A stretch of 35,677 nucleotides of DNA, from positions 1 to 35,677 of the forward strand of contig NVUM01000013.1 of assembly GCA_002733125.1 (NCBI GenBank), given 5' to 3'. The first letter of the stretch is position 1; each line of letters starts with the position of its first letter. Shown here one piece after another: positions 33,905 through 35,677 of the stretch. The position numbers and the translations under genes were made by a program. The stretch is from Porticoccus sp. (GTDB taxonomy: Bacteria > Pseudomonadota > Gammaproteobacteria > Pseudomonadales > Porticoccaceae). The notes under the pieces were generated by a model, which was given only the letters and a program-made list of their open reading frames with translations, made no database searches and was not told the origin of the DNA.

Positions 33905-34732
33905 GTGACACACTTTGTCACCTGTTTAAATAGTCATCCCATTATGCTTACAGCTTCTGCCGCCATCGCCCTGTATATCTGCGCGACCCTGTTCCAGGCG
34001 CTTCAGCTTCGCAAGCATCCCAACTTGCAGCTATCTTCCCTGCAACTGATTGCCGCTCCTGCATTGGCCCTGCACGGATACACCAGTGCACACTGGATCT
34101 TCAGTGATGCCGGTCTTGATTTCGGGCTGCTCCCCATGACCAGCGCCATCATTTTCACCATCAACCTGATTGTTCTTCTCAGTAGTCTTCGAAAACCGGT
34201 TCACAGTCTTTTTCTGATCCTTTTCCCTCTGGCAGCACTGATCCTGGCATTGACCCTCCTGATCGGTAGCAGCGCCCCCCTGAGGGAGACTGTATCTTTA
34301 CCCATCGGGGCACATATTTTCTTTTCCATTGTGGCATACAGCCTGCTGACCATCGCTGCGTTTCAGGCAATCTTTATCGCCCTGCAAAACTGGCGGCTGC
34401 GCCACAGACACCTCGGCAGCTGGCTACAGATAGTCCCCCCCTTGCAAACCATGGAAGCATTGCTGTTTGAGGTGCTGTGGGCCGGCTTTGGTCTGTTGAC
34501 CCTGTCACTGATTACCGGGTTTCTGTTTTTTGAGGATTTCTTTGCCCAGCACTTGATTCACAAAACGGTTTTCACTCTTTTTGCCTGGCTCTTTTATGGC
34601 ATTCTACTGTGGGGGCGACACATCAAGGGATGGCGAGGCAATACAGCCATTCGCTGGACCCTGGTGGGTTTCAGCGCCATGGTGCTGGGCTACTGGGGAA
34701 GCAAGTTTGTCCTGGAGGTAATTCTGCGCTGA
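33905..34732 (+). CDS. ypjD: Inner membrane protein YpjD (CcsA/cytochrome c assembly-like)
   Basis: Integral membrane protein of up to 275 residues with about eight helices, related to the CcmC/CcsA cytochrome-c assembly family. Typical parts are GAHIFFSIVAYSLLTIAAFQAIF (conserved His), and the C-terminal TVFTLFAWLFYGILLWGRHIKGWRG, which matches E. coli YpjD. The real start may be ATG 33944 (MLTASAAIALYIC), which removes a 13-residue polar lead. It lies between ffh (divergent) and the corB-like gene, the same place as in E. coli and Pseudomonas. The function is not firmly known; involvement in haem or cytochrome biogenesis is inferred from the family. Confidence 0.9.
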   Translation: MTHFVTCLNSHPIMLTASAAIALYICATLFQALQLRKHPNLQLSSLQLIAAPALALHGYTSAHWIFSDAGLDFGLLPMTSAIIFTINLIVLLSSLRKPVHSLFLILFPLAALILALTLLIGSSAPLRETVSLPIGAHIFFSIVAYSLLTIAAFQAIFIALQNWRLRHRHLGSWLQIVPPLQTMEALLFEVLWAGFGLLTLSLITGFLFFEDFFAQHLIHKTVFTLFAWLFYGILLWGRHIKGWRGNTAIRWTLVGFSAMVLGYWGSKFVLEVILR

Positions 34733-34882
34733 ATGACGGGCGCCCTCTGAGCCGAGCAATTTGATACCGGTCCAACCGCCAAGCCTAGCTTCCCGCAGAG
34801 CCTGACACCAAGATATGGTTGCCAAGCCCGGCAAACTTCTTCAACATACCCAGCCTTAGGTGAATACGAGGTTTTTCCCCCG

Positions 34883-35677
34883 TTGGACGATACCCCTCTC
34901 TGGCTACTATTTAGCGTACTAGCTGGCCTCCTCCTTTTATCCGCTTTTTTCTCCGGCTCTGAAACAGCCATGATGTCACTGAACCGCTACAGGTTGAAAC
35001 ATCTGAGGAAACGACATCTCGGTGCCCGCAAGGCCTACAAGCTGCTAAAGCGTCCTGATCGCCTGATCGGTATTATCCTGATCGGCAACAACATGGTGAA
35101 CATCCTCGCTTCCGCGATCGCCACGGTCATTGCTCTGCGTCTTTACGGCGATGCAGGCATCGCCATCGCCACATTATTGCTCACACTGGCGATACTGATT
35201 TTTTCCGAGGTCACACCAAAAACAATGGCGGCACTGCACCCAGAAGGAATTGCCTTTACTGCCAGCCACATCCTCAGGCCGCTGTTATTTGTTTTTTACC
35301 CGCTGGTCTGGCTGGTGAATCACCTCTCCAACGGCCTGCTCAGATTGCTGGGCGTGAATACTACCAAGTCCCTTGATGTGAGCCTCAGCAAAGAGGAAAT
35401 TCGAACTGTCGTAGACATCTCCAGTGAAAATATCCCCGACCATCAGGATATGCTGATCAATATTCTGGACCTTGAAACGGTCTCCGTGAACGACATCATG
35501 GTGCCACGCAATGAAATTGTAGGCTTGGACCTTGAGCTGGAGGTTGATCAACTATTAACCACAATCATTAATTCCGGCTACACCCGTCTGCCTGTCTATG
35601 TGGGCAACATGAATAATGTATTGGGAATTATTCATGTGAAAACCATCGCCCGGCTGCTGCGTTCAGGCAGTGACAGC
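34883..35677 (+). CDS. corB: CorB/CNNM-family transporter (HlyC/CorC family), N-terminal part
   Basis: The open frame runs off the right edge; 265 codons are present. An N-terminal DUF21/CNNM membrane domain starts with LLFSVLAGLLLLSAFFSGSE, then TAMMSLNRYRL and IGIILIGNNMVNILAS, as in E. coli CorB (YfjD). The segment FSEVTPKTMAALHPE is diagnostic. A cytoplasmic CBS-domain pair begins with LDLETVSVNDIMVPRNEIVG, and the window ends within the first CBS. Members transport or regulate Mg2+ (and Co2+). No ATG fits; TTG at 34883 is the likely start because it precedes the first membrane helix, with GAGG upstream at 34868-34871. Same strand as ypjD, 150 nt downstream. Confidence 0.88.
   Translation, partial: MDDTPLWLLFSVLAGLLLLSAFFSGSETAMMSLNRYRLKHLRKRHLGARKAYKLLKRPDRLIGIILIGNNMVNILASAIATVIALRLYGDAGIAIATLLLTLAILIFSEVTPKTMAALHPEGIAFTASHILRPLLFVFYPLVWLVNHLSNGLLRLLGVNTTKSLDVSLSKEEIRTVVDISSENIPDHQDMLINILDLETVSVNDIMVPRNEIVGLDLELEVDQLLTTIINSGYTRLPVYVGNMNNVLGIIHVKTIARLLRSGSDS

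Overview
This window is chromosomal DNA from a gammaproteobacterium. The evidence is the set and order of housekeeping genes (lysS, prfB, recJ, thrC, hom, dsbC, xerD, rplS-trmD-rimM-rpsP, ffh, ypjD, corB), protein sequences close to those of Pseudomonas and Escherichia, an RF2 gene with the classical programmed frameshift, and a divergent tesA / ybbA-ybbP pair. From memory, pseudomonads keep most of these blocks in the same relative order, so the housekeeping genes look like an ancestral backbone with accessory genes set between them. The genus cannot be named from this sequence; a marine Cellvibrionales-type organism is only a guess.

Layout. 1-1828: start of lysS and the frameshifted prfB, both leftward. 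2051-2461: a small exported protein of unknown function. 2467-6344: YbbP permease and YbbA ATPase (leftward, overlapping by 4 nt), divergent from the periplasmic esterase tesA. 6415-8313: ABC-F protein Uup. 8314-8988: a long structured leader and an unrecognised 125-residue protein. 9082-9570: an exported truncated-haemoglobin-like protein that lacks the expected proximal histidine.

9731-15992 is the most unusual part. An intact recJ (14220-15992) is followed, in the same orientation about 4 kb further along, by a second diverged copy of only its 3' third (9731-10197). Between them lie a 5'-truncated, frameshifted gene remnant, an HNH-like protein, an oleate hydratase, an AT-rich methyltransferase with degenerate attC-like sequence beside it, and a tiny membrane protein that ends exactly at the duplication border. 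This is the footprint of foreign DNA that entered through recJ and supplied a replacement recJ 3' end.

16151-19404: a two-gene fatty-acid beta-oxidation operon (multifunctional hydratase/dehydrogenase plus FadI-like thiolase). 19478-21730: a large protein joining a glycoside-hydrolase-like barrel to a Kdo/WaaP-type kinase domain. 22086-22999: a YjiK-like gene broken by two frameshifts. 23293-25338: polyphosphate kinase behind a near-perfect Pho box.

25363-30064 (leftward): thrC and hom (threonine synthesis), then dsbC and xerD. 30190-32206: the rpsP-rimM-trmD-rplS translation operon, with a good promoter and a strong terminator. 32407-33810: ffh. 33905 to the right edge (rightward): ypjD and the start of a CorB/CNNM transporter gene. 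No tRNA, rRNA, CRISPR array, transposase or integrase gene was seen, apart from the housekeeping recombinase xerD.
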